Assembly (NCBI GenBank): GCA_907163375.1
Contig: CAJQUW010003605.1
Location: forward strand, 7,501 to 71,500
Direction of reading: 5' to 3'
Length of the DNA stretch: 64,000 nt
From: Prostheceraeus crozeri
Lineage: Eukaryota > Platyhelminthes > Polycladida > Euryleptidae
The stretch's first letter is position 1, and every line of letters starts with the position of its first letter. A program made the translations under genes and the position numbers. The notes beneath the pieces are model-generated. The model ran no database searches, was not told where the DNA came from, and saw only the letters and a list, made by a program, of their open reading frames with translations. Of the stretch, positions 34,615 through 47,893 are shown piece by piece.

Positions 34615-34811
34615 CTCTCTGAGACCTGAGGGGGTCCAGTGGACCCCCTTGGCCGATATACTATACTTCTACTGATTCAATTAAAATGAAATAACACATG
34701 CAGATTCACTGTCAAAAATTATGATTTTACATGGACATCAGCGGTTGATATATCCTTAGCTCAAAAAATGTGGCTCCGGTGTCCAGAGGCCCCCTCAGGT
34801 CTCTGAGGGTT
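34615..34811. mobile_element. MITE-like unit with GAGACCTGAGGGGG ends
   Basis: CTCTCTGAGACCTGAGGGGG at the left is mirrored by CCCCCTCAGGTCTCTGAGGG at the right. The left end carries a further perfect palindrome, GGGGGTCCAGTGGACCCCC. The 150-bp interior is AT-rich and non-coding. This is the form of a small non-autonomous DNA transposon; the superfamily is not determinable. Confidence 0.6.
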
Positions 34812-36850
34812 GCTATTTTTAATATGTATACTGTCACCCAACATCAGTAAAACGACAATTCAAGTTGTGATTCCAGTCGTCCTGCAAGTTACAGAGCTTC
34901 AAATATCACGAAATACCATGTGTTTGCGTAGATCCATGTACTTCCGAGTTTCATGCACTCAATAGCGTAATGTTCCAGCGTGCATTTAAATACTCAAAAT
35001 GAGATTTGTCACTTTTATGATTGTGATTGCACTTTTAGGGCAGAAAATTTCCATCATCTGGCAGAAATATGACATTCCTCATTACCGGTAGCTTGACCGA
35101 ATTGCTGTTAAAGATAATGAAAACGTCATGACAATCGATGTTATTGTCGCAGATAAACAAACAGTCTCTCCTGATCACAAAAATGATATTCACAGAATTT
35201 CTTTTAGGTACAACACACTTTGCTTATTGACTTTGTGAATTATGTAGCAGATGGTAATTGTGAGATAGGCAATTCATTTTTAAAAATCTATTCGACTTCT
35301 TGCTTCTACAGTATTGTATTCCGACAAGACGGATTCCGTATTCCCTGTGTGTGATGCATTTCGGTCATTCTTGGTTATTGCTCTAGTTTCTAGCAGGTCA
35401 TACCAGCTCGTCAGATCAGCGCTAATTGTGGTCTGGAATGCATATGTAAAACGCATAAAATAGAATATTTAATGGCAATAAAGCAATAAAAAGACAGAAA
35501 GAAAAAAAATTTGGATAAAAAAGACAGAAAGTGTTTGAGACTTAGCATAGACACAAGAAATTACAAGAAAGTGCCCCACGCGTCATCCAAATTGTGAAAC
35601 ACACGGCTACCACTTCCATGAACACGAGTAGACTAGGCTTCCTTGAAAATCCGACGATGATAGTTCCTTTCTCAACAAATAATCTTCGCAGCCTCCTAAT
35701 TCATCGAATGACCAGACTCTCAGACATGGTTAGCAATTTTTGATGAAGCAAAAAATTTTCTAGCAGTTTTATGTGCTTCACTGAGAGAACTTCAATGAAA
35801 AAAACTTGCTAAACAACATTCCATCGCTTGCGCTTGTCTATGAATTAGAATGCTAAGTAACTAGACTCCTTCAAATTTAAAAAAATCAATTTGAAGAATG
35901 CAAATTCAAACTTGAAAAGTCATGATGATCTAATTTTCTACTTCAGATTCTGAATGATGCCTGCCATTCTAATAATCTGACCATAAGATGCAAAGACGTT
36001 CACGACGATTCCGCCAGACAGGATTGCTCCGAGAAATCTAAACTGTGCCTCGAAGCGACTTTCTAAAGAAAATACATGTACTTTGAAACTATCAGTCAAG
36101 GATTTGACTAGACAGAAATGATGGCTACTGGAGTCCAGAAGTCGAGATTCTCTGTCAGAACTAAGCTGAAAGGCATTTTAAAAGCATTGGCTTGTCGACT
36201 ACATGTGCTGATTTTGAAAATATCATTGTGTTATCTAATACAACAATACATGTAGTTGCTATCAAAAAGCAAACATCATGTCTACGTTATACGCAAAAAT
36301 TTATGGGGAGGTTTCTTTACCACAACGCATTACTGCTCGTCGCATTTCAGCTAGCTAATATATGGTTAATCGTCGCCTGCCATCGGAAGTAATTGCACTT
36401 TAACGTCAATCTATGAGACGACGTGCCAAGATATACTTGAATTCTTTTAGCTTGAAGACAACTCATGTTTCGATTACGGTAAAATAACCTTGTCTTTATT
36501 CCTTTCTCTCAAGTTGCGATAAATCTACAGAAGTATGTGTCTGGCTTCAGTCATCTGAAAATTCGCAACTCTCTCGATTTGTACTCTGAGGGCGTCTCAT
36601 TAATTACATTCAATCTTACCTTCGACTTCAGCTTTTATCCATCCTCATTCTAATATTTTTTCAATTAATTGCTTGGCGGGAATGAATGCGCAAGGTTGCT
36701 AGTAAGATGACATGATTTGATAGAATTCAGGAATTCAGAAAAAAACCAAACCGATTCATTACACCACTAAGGATTAGGAAAAATCTCCATTGTAGGTAAA
36801 ACTATAATACAGTATGTTCTGATTGACATATTGAGATAAAACCTTCAAGT
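34812..36850. other. Non-coding stretch
   Basis: No coding region supported. A short AAAAAGACAGAAAG word is repeated at about 35490-35535. Confidence 0.6.
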
Positions 36851-37340
36851 GCTTTGAGTGCGGAACTTGATCTGGTGTGGTTGTGTCGCTCCTGTTCGTC
36901 TGATCTCTGGCATCATCATCGGTTTTCAGCGTCTTATTGGTCGTCGTTTTTGGTGATTTTTATATCATACGAATCCTCGTCGCCTTGTGATACTCATTGT
37001 CAGTGTTTCGTCGTCATACGCTCGTCGGATTACACGTATTTCTGCGTTTTTTTGGTTCTTCGAGTGATTGGTGTTCATTCTTAACAATCAGTGAAACTCC
37101 GCGACGTTTGTGTGTAAGTGTTGCAACCAGCTGTGAGGTCATAGAAATCGTACCCATCGTGCACTCGGAATTCTGATTCTGTGATCAAGTGGCTCATCTT
37201 GCGAAGCGGCGTTCGGATCGTGTACAGTCTTGTGTGTCTGGTGTTGGCGCAGTTATCCCAGGGTACAGAGTACGAATCGGTTATCGATTCTTTTTCTTTT
37301 TTTTGAATCAGAGAGCAAGATCTTCAACTCAGTTGAAGTC

Positions 37341-38004
37341 ATGTCGCATAACACTCCTGTAACAAATAAGAAAAATCTTCGATCCAACTCGACTCCTGGA
37401 AATGTTACCTTGAATGATATCAAGACTCTGATAGAAAACAGCAAGAAAGAAATAATTGAATCTGTAAAAGCTCTCTTGAGAAGGTCTTGCAGATTGTCTC
37501 CGCACTTGCAGCCAAGGTTGATCACCTGGAAAAGGTTTATACTGGCATCAAGTTTGTCGTGATATTATTAACGAAGCCGAACAAAGGTTTTCAAGACAAC
37601 AAAATATCGTGGTCTTTGGATTACCTGAGCTAGAGACTGGCTCAATCAATGAAAGGAAGCAGCACGACCTGAAGAAGTGTCAGAGGATGTTCTCTTGTGC
37701 AGGCATTGATGGTGACCCTATTGTCAGTGCTACACGTGTTGGAAAGAAAAAAGGCGAGAGGCTGGTCAAGATTGTATGCAAAGACACTCGTACGAAATAT
37801 GAAGTCTTGAAGAAAGCGAAGAATTTACGTCGGGAGGAAGAATTCAAAAAGGTTTTCTTAAATCCAGATCGAACCTTTATTCAGCAGAGCTTAATGAAAG
37901 AACTGCAGACTGAATGCAAGCGGCTGCATGATGCTGATGAAGATGTGGTCGTGTTCAAAGAGCAAGTTGTGAAGCGTTGTGAAATTTCAAATTTTCGAAA
38001 TTGA
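37341..38004 (+). pseudogene. LINE ORF1 protein
   Basis: It starts at ATG 37341 (MSHNTPVTNKKNLRS). A Lys/Glu-rich amphipathic helix follows (IKTLIENSKKEIIESVKALL) and looks like a coiled coil. Then comes NIVVFGLPELETGS, the first strand of an RRM-like fold, and a basic domain (RVGKKKGERLVKIVCKD, KVFLNPDRTFIQQSLM) of the kind found in Jockey/CR1-type ORF1 proteins that bind element RNA. The frame shifts near 37478 and again near 37560, so the gene is dead. It overlaps the start of the ORF2 region. Confidence 0.7.
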
Positions 38005-40379
38005 TCTTAATCCGTAGGGAAACTCAGCGTCTATACCCATCTCTGTTCCTCTCAAATGTGCAATCCTTGCAGCCAAAACACGATGAACTGTGCGCATTTC
38101 CTTCTGTGTTCAAACCTGGTGTAATTGCTCTTACTGAGACTTGGCTGTCCGATTGTGTTTCTACTGCTCAAATTTCACTACCACAATATTCAGAACCAAT
38201 TCGATGTGATCGAGAAGGCAAGCGAGGTGGCGGTGTTTGCGCCTACGTTCGCTCTAATACCAGGATGGAGGAAGTAGACATTGATGAAGAGCATCCAGAT
38301 GCATGGAGTGTATTTGGTTGCATTTGCTGTCAAGCAAACTTGTGCTTTTACTGGCGTATGTTCCCCCGAACCTCAGGACTTCGCAATATGAAAGCATAAT
38401 TTCCTATATTATTCGAAATGCCGATAACATCTTAGCAAAATGTCATGAGAGCAAACTTGTCATAATGGATGATTTGAACAAGCTACCTTGTAGCTCTTTT
38501 AAAGAGGTCCTTGGTTTGAAACAAGTAGTCAAATCTCCAACGCGTAGCCAATCAGTGCTAGACAAGATATTTCTTGACTCGGAATTGATATGCTTCTATT
38601 CGCCTGCAAAAGTATGCTCGAATATCGGAAATGCTGACCACAAAGGCGTGTTTCTCAAACCCTCTGTTGATGTGTTCATTGACTCCATTCAAAGACGGAG
38701 AGTTTTAGACTTTCGTCGCAGCCACGTCGAATCATTTAAAGCAAAGTTGAACGCTTTTGACTGGACAAGCTTTTACTGATCACACGAGGATACTCAAGAG
38801 AAATGCAATGCATTCTATGATGTCATAAATAATGCATTGGGTGAAATTCCGGTTTCAGAAGTTGAAATGACTCCACGAGATAAACCTTGGGTCACACCTA
38901 TACTAAAGAACCTGATAAATTTGAAGCACATGGCATATCGCGACCAGAACTTTGAACTGTATCATCATTATAAAGCCAAGGTCACGGACGAAATAAAAAA
39001 TGCAAAATTAATTTGGTCGAATAAGATGAAGAAGTCGAAGAAGGGAATTTGGAACGTTGTAGATAGTGTTCTTCCGAAATCCTGCGGAAAGCAAAGCGAC
39101 CTGAAAACAATCACGGACAACTTCAGCTCATTAGAAGACGCTGCAGCTGCTATTAATACTCACTTTCAGAGCTTCTTTGGATCCCAGTCAGACTGAACTC
39201 AGATTCAAAGTCACATCAACAATGAACATTGTAATTGGGTACCAATAATTGATCAAGGTATTGTGCTTCAAGAGATTTAAAATTTGAATGTAAACAAATC
39301 AGCTGGCAGTGATGACTTACCCCCACGCCTTTTGAGAGAATGTGCACATAAAATTTCTGGCCCTCTTACGCACATCATTAACCTATCAATACAATCCCAA
39401 ACAGTGCCGGAGCAGTGGAAGGTGGCAAATGTGGTGCCGGTATCAAAGGTAAAGAATGCAACCGTCGATGACCTGAGACCTATATCCCTTCTACCTGTGA
39501 TGAGCAAAATCCTTGAATCATCAGTTTTGAAATCAGTAAAAACCTCACTCTTGGGGTGTTATGGAAAGGAACAATTTGGCTTCAGACCAGCTGCGTCTAC
39601 TCTTCATGCTCAAATTTATATCCAGGAATTTGTTGCTCGCAACATGGATTTATTAAACACTTCAGGTGTTATGCTCATTTCTTTTGACATGAGTAAAGCG
39701 TTCGATAGATTTTGTAATGCTTCCCTTATACACTCTATGATTAAGCATGATCTCCCTCCCAATTTTGTATTGTGGCTGTGTAACTATCTTCAAGACAGAA
39801 CTCAGCGTGTTTGTTTAAATGGATACGCAAGTAGTCCTCTAATCGATGTATGCTCCGGTGTGCCACAGGGCTCAATATTAGGGCCCTATCTATTTGCCGC
39901 ACATGTCGGGTCCTTGCGGGCCTTTTCATCATGCACCTGTATCGTGAAGTATGCAGACGACATTGTTGCTTCCTTTTGTCAAAAAAGACAATTTGAGTGA
40001 AATGTTGAGCAGAGAGATGCAGAACATGTCAGGTTGGTGCTCTTCAAACGGCTTGCTGCTAAATCAGTCCAAGACCAAAATAATGATTTTCTCTTGCTCT
40101 GTCCCCAAGCCAGTCATCTCATCAGACTTTGTGGTTTGCAGTACATTAAAGATTCTTGGTGTTACTTTTCAAGATGACCTCAGATGGGATGAACATGTTG
40201 AAAGAATTTGCAAGATGGCTGCACGCAGAGGAAATGCTCTACGTATCTTGAAGAAGATTTTATCAAAAAAAGATCTTATAACTGTGTACAAGACGTATAT
40301 TTTGGGAATCCTAGAGTATAACGCTCCCTTGTTTGTTGGTATGTCAGCCAAAGAAAGCAAAAAGTTGGAAGCTATCTGA
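38001..40379 (+). pseudogene. LINE ORF2: endonuclease and reverse transcriptase
   Basis: The endonuclease part shows LFLSNVQSLQPKHDEL and GVIALTETWLSD (38040-38160), then LVIMDDLNKLP with D in place of the usual GDFN context. The reverse transcriptase shows KSAGSDDLPPRLL, DLRPISLLPVMSKILE, QFGFRPAASTLHA, ISFDMSKAFDR, SGVPQGSILGP and IVKYADDIV (39300-39965). The thumb region follows to 40379 (KILGVTFQDDLRWDEHV). Frameshifts lie near 38310-38390 and near 39960-39990. In-frame stops lie near 38778, 39194 and 39278. ORF2 would nick target DNA and copy the RNA there. Confidence 0.85.
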
Positions 40380-40713
40380 AAAAGATCGCATGCAATAATT
40401 TGTGGCAAAGACTGTCCTTGTGACTTGTTCGTGCCTCTATCTCAACGAAGAGAGACGAGAGCACTGAAGACATTCAAAACTCTGATGAGTCCAAACAGTG
40501 TATGATCAGATGACTTACTCCAACCATTTGCGACTACCCATGATCAAAACTCGACGAAGTGCAGCTTCATTTATTCCTTTTTGTACTGTGATGTATAACA
40601 AGTTTCTAACAAGAATGTGAATTTTATGTGCTTACTTGTATTTTGATCTACATGCATATTTTAGTATTACTCTGTTGCCATGAACGATTTTCAATCATTT
40701 CGAATAAAGACGC

Positions 40714-40734
40714 TTTATTATTATTATTATTATT
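40714..40734 (+). repeat. (TTA)n 3' tail of the LINE
   Basis: Pure TTA/ATT repeats follow AATAAAGACGC, the usual end of this LINE group. Confidence 0.8.
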
Positions 40735-43700
40735 GATATAAACTCACACTAAGTAGAAAGGCAGTAACAGAAGTTTCATTTTTCAATTTTGATTTTGAGT
40801 GCAGTATTTTGAGCCAAATACAAAGGTGCTCATTAGCTGAGATGTATGTTGACGATATGAAAAAATGCTTTTACTTGCCATTGCAATACCCATTTCAAAA
40901 TGCAATTGAAAATTTACTTATTTGAATTCTGTCTTGATGAATTGAAGTTATAGTAATATATTTTTCTGAATACTAATTTGCTTTGCTTCTTCAATCACAC
41001 ATTACAATTGACTTTTATTAAGAATATGCAGTAACGCTGCCAAAATATGCCAAATGCCAATGCCAATTCTCGAGTTTACACCGGAGCATGATGTGCAGGT
41101 GCTTTCTATACAAATCAAATTGGGGAAGTACTGCATGCACTTCTTCGATCTTAATTTGCGGCAATAACTCACTAAAACCGTGTATGCGCTTACAGCCCAT
41201 ATGGCACAATTTCTGCAATGGAAGTACATGTGGCCTTTTGATCCAAGCTATGAACTTCTGAAATGCAAGCAATCTTATTCGGCAAACATGCAGTTTGCAG
41301 TAGTCAATAGATGTACAATGCTATGTGAAAGTTTCAGGTGCGACCTTGTTCCCTGCATAACTTCGTGGTGGCTCCCGTATTGAACATTAGTGTGTAACTT
41401 AAGTGAGATAAATGTGCAGTCCGTGATTTAGTGACGCATACTGTATACATGCAATCTTAATTCTATGAACATGAAATGCATTCAGTTTTTTATATCAATC
41501 TGAATCAACTTAGATTCTCATTTTGGCATGAGTAGCATACTATAGGGATATCTTCTAAGATTCATCAAGTCTATGTCCTGAACTTATTCATGTTCATTAT
41601 GGTCTAGAATATTTGTTTAATTTAACAGTCATACGAATGGAACTTAGACATTAGTGATCCATTAAACAGTTACCTATAAATTAAAGTATTGGCGGAATCC
41701 AACGTCGTAGGCGTAATGTATGTTGGCGGAATATAGCGTCGTTCTCACCATCATGATTGGCTAACACTTGACTGATGAGCACTTGTATTTTAGATTTTTT
41801 AAGACGTTATTAAAACGATCCATATGATTGTGTGCATAATAGACTCCATACGTTAATTAATGCTCGATATTCGTGCACAATATCAATTTCCTAACAATAC
41901 CACAAGGTGGATCTGTTGTAGTGCTAAAGAAAGACATGTTGCCGGGAAATTGAACACTTATTGCAAAATGTCAATGGCAGGCAAGATGTCAGGTGTTGTA
42001 TATTCGGCCCTGAAAATTACATGGCAGGTATTATTGCGACAGCAATGATAAATATCTAAAATTATGTCTTACTAAGGATAGAAGGTAGGATTTATTCAAT
42101 TTAGTTCGATAAGAATAAAGTCAACTAATTTATAAACAAATAGCTGCATTTGATTAGAAATAATAGAAATCTGTAATAAAAACAACACTTTCATCAAAAT
42201 AACCAATCTTGGTCAATGAACAATCGGGAATCCCGAGCAAGGAGTTAATAGACTTAAGGACTTAAGTGAGACATCATTCCATTCCTAAACGCGGGCGCAG
42301 TTCCAAGTCTCTTTACAAGCCCATGCGCATTCCCGGGTTTGCAACCTTTTATGGAGTACATGTAAGGGACGAAGAAATATCAGAATATCAGAATTCAGAA
42401 TATCAGAATTCTCGAAAAATGGAGAATAGATAGCTGCTCTTACGAACTTCTTTTTCTCCAGCACTAGGTGAACCAGTGACTTCGCAGATAATAAACCGCT
42501 AATCACGATTGATGTATGATTATCTATGCAAAAGTTGCAATTGTTGCATCGATTGAACATCACAGGCATCCTTGGCTTATTCAATCGAGGCAACAGTTGT
42601 AGTTTAAATAATAGAGTGATGAGTTCATTGAACTTTACATCAAAGTCTGTCCAAAATGCACATGGACCTAATAAGCTGCCGATATCATTTAGCTTTCTTT
42701 CATTTCATTTTCAATTTGTTGAATGATGTTTTTTATGTCCAGAAAGTGGATTTCATCAAGCTGAAAGCGATATTTGTGGAAAAAGCGCCCATATTTTCAG
42801 TTCTCTATCTCCGAGAAAGCAAATCACGTAGGTATTCTCAAGAAACAAATATCTTAGATTATTTCGTCCGAAGTGAACGATCCTCGATTCAATTTATCAT
42901 TCTCTAGTAGAAAAATCAGAAACCCTTGCTTTATCAATGACAGTTCATTCATCAAAGATAAAATCTTTTATATCGAAAACATTGACATTGTCATTACTGC
43001 TTCAAACATCCGGCTTATCATCGCACAAGTAATTATACTTGTAGAAACAATAGCACATGAAATAATCAATGTTATTAGCTAACTTCCGCTTTCTAATGAC
43101 ATTTTTGTTCTTAATTTCCGAGACGTTGTTCTTCATGATTCGTATAGCTATAAATGTCAACGTTCCAGACAAAACGTGTATAAATATTGATGTAGGACTT
43201 TTTTTGACTATTACTACAAAACGAAATGCGTAAATTATTCATCATGTTTTTCCACAGAGTTGAAGTTCCGCAGCCAATGACTTTTTCTATCCCTAGTTGT
43301 ATAGTTTTACATCTGTGCTGACTGCGAATTGATAAAGAACAAGTCAAGCATTTACTTGATGATGCAAACAGCGGTCTTGCGAATTATTGCAGATAATCGA
43401 GTGGAATAACTTGGATCAAGGAATTAAGTATTACTTTCACATTTGTCTTTATGGACAGATACAGGAGAATGAATGGATTTCACGTCCAATCAGTGCTTAG
43501 TTTTTCCGGAAGAAAGAAGAAAATTCATTTTCTTCTTTTTGGTTGCTGATGTACAAAGTAATACTTGCAATCGATTTATTGAGTACTGAAAATCCGCAAA
43601 TTATCTTCGAGCTTCCTGTAGAATATGTCTATGATAAAGCATTTATAGCTATGGCACTCAATTAACTTCAAAGTCAAGCGTTTCGATGCGATTAACGACG

Positions 43701-46597
43701 TGACTACGAAATTAAAACTATGACATTAGACATTTTGAATCTCCCATGCATGCAATTTTGTAAGTGTCCTACGACACTTACATTGTACATGTATATTGCA
43801 GCTTACTTGTTTGAGCCTGCAAAAAGTGGAGTTGAGAAAGTTATAAAACAAAACGGCCAGTGTTCCACAGACATACTTATGCTAGGCTATATGCAACATA
43901 TGCATGCAAGCTTGTGCTATCTATATGTGCATGTATGGTCTACCTTAAGAATACGGTTGTGGAATTGAAGTCATAGAGGCCGTTGTTTCCAAAGTGTTTT
44001 ATGTTGTACCTATGAATACATAGGAATGAACATGAACAATTATTCTCAACTTTCAAAGATGACTGAGTCCCTGATTATTACTTTTGACTTATGCAATCTT
44101 CTCGACAATTGTCAACTATCTAAACTACGTTAAGTCTTCACTCGAATGATGAAATATTACAAAGACTTGCAAATGCTGATGAAGAAAAATTCAACAGTAA
44201 TTGCAGAAAAATTCATCCTATCACGCATCATTAATGATATCGCAAGTAAAGTCAAAATCAAAAAGTCGCATCAATGACAGGGTTTAGACCATTTTTATAG
44301 CGAAGATCTGCTAAGAGTCATAGAAATATTTGTGGCTCTTAATGTCCACGTGCAATTTAAGTTTTTCTTTATCGATTTAGTTAAATAACAATTTCATACA
44401 CATTGAGTATGATGCTTCTGTCTATACATTCTTCTTCTACATCTGCTGTCTCTCACTAGCCTAAATACACATCTCTGTTCACATTCTCTCATATAGGATT
44501 ACAAGCGGAGTATGATTCAGGGAAGAGACAGTCTATATATTGACGCATCTCTATAATTATTATATCCATTTTATACCCCTTTTCTGTTTTTTCCATCAGA
44601 TATCGGCAGTCGTCGAAATGTAATCCGATTATGCGAACATTCGGAAGCTAACATATCTATGAGTCGGAATAACGCTCGCCAAACAAATCGAGGGGTAGAA
44701 AATGAAAGCGATTCGCTATTTGGCCAAGTTGACACCAGACTTGTCTTATTCCTTCGATGAGTTATTTTGATGATCAAAGCTTGATAATTGACTCTGTGAT
44801 CACATGATTCCTGAGTATACTATGATCATCTTTCAGATTCTGAAAGATAAAAATTATATTAAATAGTATACGCATTACTTCCGGAAATGTAGCAGATCCT
44901 CAAACATGAATTCATACGTCTAGCCAATTCAGTTGGCATGATTGATTTGCTTTTCAAGATAAGTAAAGTTTGTTTTCCGACAAAAGCATCATCTTTAAAT
45001 TCCTCTTTGTCTTTATTAGTAATTAATGCATGATGTTTTCTCTACGTATACCCACTCGAACACGAGTTGTAAGAATCATCGATATGTAAAACCGCGAGAC
45101 CAAAAATGTCTAAAAGCACTTCTACAGCATCGGTAGGCAGATTTTAGTGACCACTTTGCTTGTCACAACTCAATAACAGACTAAGAATGACTGAAGATGT
45201 TAAGGAAACATTTTTGTCAGCCCACATGAATGTCGACTATCCCTGTTGCTCTTTATTTATCATTCTAGCTAGCTTCACGATCAACTTTCAGTGTCTATTA
45301 TCATGATCTACGGAAAGAGATTCCTATAAGCAAAATAATCACTTAGAGTGTTTTCTGATTATTCTCATCAGACAATTGCAACTTAATGTGCTTTTACTGG
45401 TTTTAAGGTGGAAAATAGCTCAGAGCAGACATTTCTTCGTCTACTCAAATAGCAGAATGTGGCTCGATTCAAAATAACCAACTTCGTTAGATGCATTAAT
45501 CGATATAAATAAATTAGATTGATGTACAACAATATAAACTAAATAACATAATATACCACATAAGCTTTTAAACTGTCATTCAATCGAAGAGCCAAGCATG
45601 GCCATTTCAAAGGCATTCAAATTATTGAGATGGTTAACAATCAGTCAATTGGAATGATGTTCCCATCGCATGATTTTATCACAAAATTGAGTTACAGATC
45701 ATTAATATCATCAACAAAATTATCTGATTGATTGACACTAAATTGGAATTTGTGCGGCAAAACCGGATGCGGATTCATTGATATTCAATTAGCTAAAATT
45801 ATTCAATAGCTCTGCCTCGATCTATGTTTATCTCAAAAATACAAATAAATCTATCGCTATCGTGAGCTGCTATCGAAAGATGCAAGATTTTGCTTTATAA
45901 CAGACAGGTATGCAGATAGAGACCTCGTTCTCCGTGATTCCAACAATCAATGATGCTTGTGATTCAATTATTCATTTGGACATTTGCTATTTGATTACAC
46001 GCTGAGGCCTGTTTAGCCCCGGTTTTGTATTTCCAGCACCGCACAACTGAAAATGACGGACAGTGCTCGTCATTCGCTTCATTGTTCTATATGTCCAGCT
46101 TTCGAAATAACTATTGCACCATAACGAGTAGTGTTCGTCATTGTCAATTATAGGAGTGTAGAGATTGGAGGAATTATTGAGTCATTATTGAGAATTACTG
46201 AGAATTACTTGGAATTATTGAGAATTACTGAAGGAATTATTCAGTCATCGAGGCTTAAGAAGAGGTCATTTAAACTTTTGTACTTGTCAATTCCTATTGC
46301 CAATATAATGACAGAATCAGGTTTGCATCAGTGATATAATCCATCTCTCAATCTGTTTGCAGTAGTAGGTAGACACACATTCTGCAAGTAACCATCTTCA
46401 ATTCATATCCAATAAAATTGGCGTTTCTGAAACTACTTCCGCTCTTACTTTCGCAAATTAAGTCTACAGAAAAATGAGAAAGCTCTTCAATTGCTGGTAA
46501 TTTCAAACATATTTGGTCGAAGAGGACCTTGGCTTACCCTTGAAGCGAATATATCTGCACATCTGATGATCGGTGATTTCGAAACTATAATAGCGCT
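40735..46597. other. Non-coding stretch
   Basis: No recognisable gene. Minor structure includes a duplicated TTGGCGGAAT unit (41690-41745), an AATATCAG tandem near 42375-42415, and a GAATTATTGAGAATTACTG minisatellite at about 46168-46245. ORFs such as 41002-41272 and 43720-43968 show no motif. Confidence 0.65.
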
Positions 46598-47893
46598 GTC
46601 AGCTGCGCTGAACATAAAAAACGGACCACCTAAATTGCACTGAGATTCAATCGATTCTCATGCCCTTCAATCGTGTCGTACAGCAACATGCTATGCATCA
46701 TTCGAGAGCTTGCTTTTTCAGCTTTGAAATGAGCAATGATGATAGACTTGCATCCGTTATTGTATTTGCTGAGCAGTGCTCAAAATATGAAAATCACTCA
46801 ATTTACAAATCGCAAGTTTTCAAAAAGAAAACATGTGAGTATGATAATGAATCAGGCACGGAGAGAACATGCATTCTCTCAGCTCTCTTTTGACATACTG
46901 GTCATCAAAATCGGTGAACTGATAAAACAATTAGTGGTATCGTGAAGTTATCACAAAATCATGACCTTTTTGGTTGAAAATGTTGTTCTCACATCTTCAT
47001 CAAAAATGTTAATGTTTGGTATCTTCAGAATCCTTGAGATGTGAAGAGTAGGAATATATAAATTATATTCATATAAGTTCAATAGTTCTTCTTCAAACTT
47101 CTTCAATATTTTTTCTCACTTCCGCAAAAGTACACAAAGAATGAAGGTAAACAATCACCAGCTGCTATGAGAGAACAAAGACATGCCTGCGCCAATTGTC
47201 TTGTTTTGAACATGCGTTCACATTACATGGTGTTTGCGTACTTTTGAGGAAGTGAGAAAAAATATTGAAGAAGCTTGAAGAAGAACTATTGAACTGAAGA
47301 TTCTGAAGATACCAAACATGAACATTTTTGATGAAGATGTGAGAACATAACATTTTCAACCAAAAAGGTCATGATTTTGTGATAACTTCACGATATCAGT
47401 AATTGTTTTATCAGTTCACCGACTTTGATGATCAGTATGTCAAAAGAGAGCTGAGACAATATAATAATAATAATAATAATAATATCTTTATTGCTTCACA
47501 TGGCTACAGTCGGTGAACGCATTACAAAAGTGCAAGATCATAGAATACGAAATTTTATAAATGAACAGCGAAAGCGTTCAGTTTTTGCGAATGGTGGACG
47601 CAAAGTGTCTGTTCTGCAAGAATGCATGTTCTCTCCGTGCCTGATTCATTATCATACTCACATGTTTTCTTTTTGAAAACTTGCGATTTGTAAATTGAGT
47701 GATTTTCATATTTTGAGCACTGCTCAGCAAATACAATAACGGATGCAAGTCTATCATCATTGCTCATTTCAAAGCTGAAAAAGCAAGCTCTCGAATGATG
47801 CATAGCATGTTGCTGTACGACACGATTGAAGGGCATGAGAATCGATTGAATCTCAGTGCAATTTAGGTGGTCCGCTTTTTGTGTTCAGCTCTA
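46598..47893. mobile_element. Long foldback (inverted duplication)
   Basis: Arm 46598-47138 is repeated in reverse at 47232-47893 with a 93-bp loop. The outer 290 bp of the arms are essentially identical. The left arm has a private segment of about 40 bp near 47035-47080, and the right arm carries a 165-bp LINE-tail insertion. The outer ends read GCTGAACATAAAAAACGG and its variant, with no obvious target duplication. It resembles a Foldback-type element or a local inverted duplication. Confidence 0.85.
47459..47624 (-). mobile_element. LINE 3'-end fragment inserted in the foldback
   Basis: On the minus strand it ends GAAGCAATAAAGATATT followed by (ATT)n, the same style of 3' end as the LINE at 40734 but a different sequence. 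It interrupts the right foldback arm between GAGAGCTGAGA and GAATGCATG, which are contiguous in the left arm. It is a typical 5'-truncated insertion. Confidence 0.75.

Larger units (their letters stand above)
36850..40734 (+). mobile_element. Non-LTR retrotransposon of the Jockey/CR1/L2 group, decayed
   Basis: ORF1 and ORF2 order, an APE-type endonuclease, a YADD reverse transcriptase and a 3' end reading AATAAAGACGC followed by (TTA)n support a LINE. The 5' limit is uncertain; GC-richer leader-like sequence begins around 36850. The (TTA)n tail ends at about 40734. I cannot decide between CR1, L2 and close relatives by eye. Confidence 0.82.

Noticed and set aside
46660-47836. Two nearly identical ORFs (46660-46893 plus, 47555-47836 minus) that look like a conserved gene pair
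   Set aside because: They are the two arms of the foldback, so identity reflects DNA duplication rather than protein conservation; no domain is recognisable.
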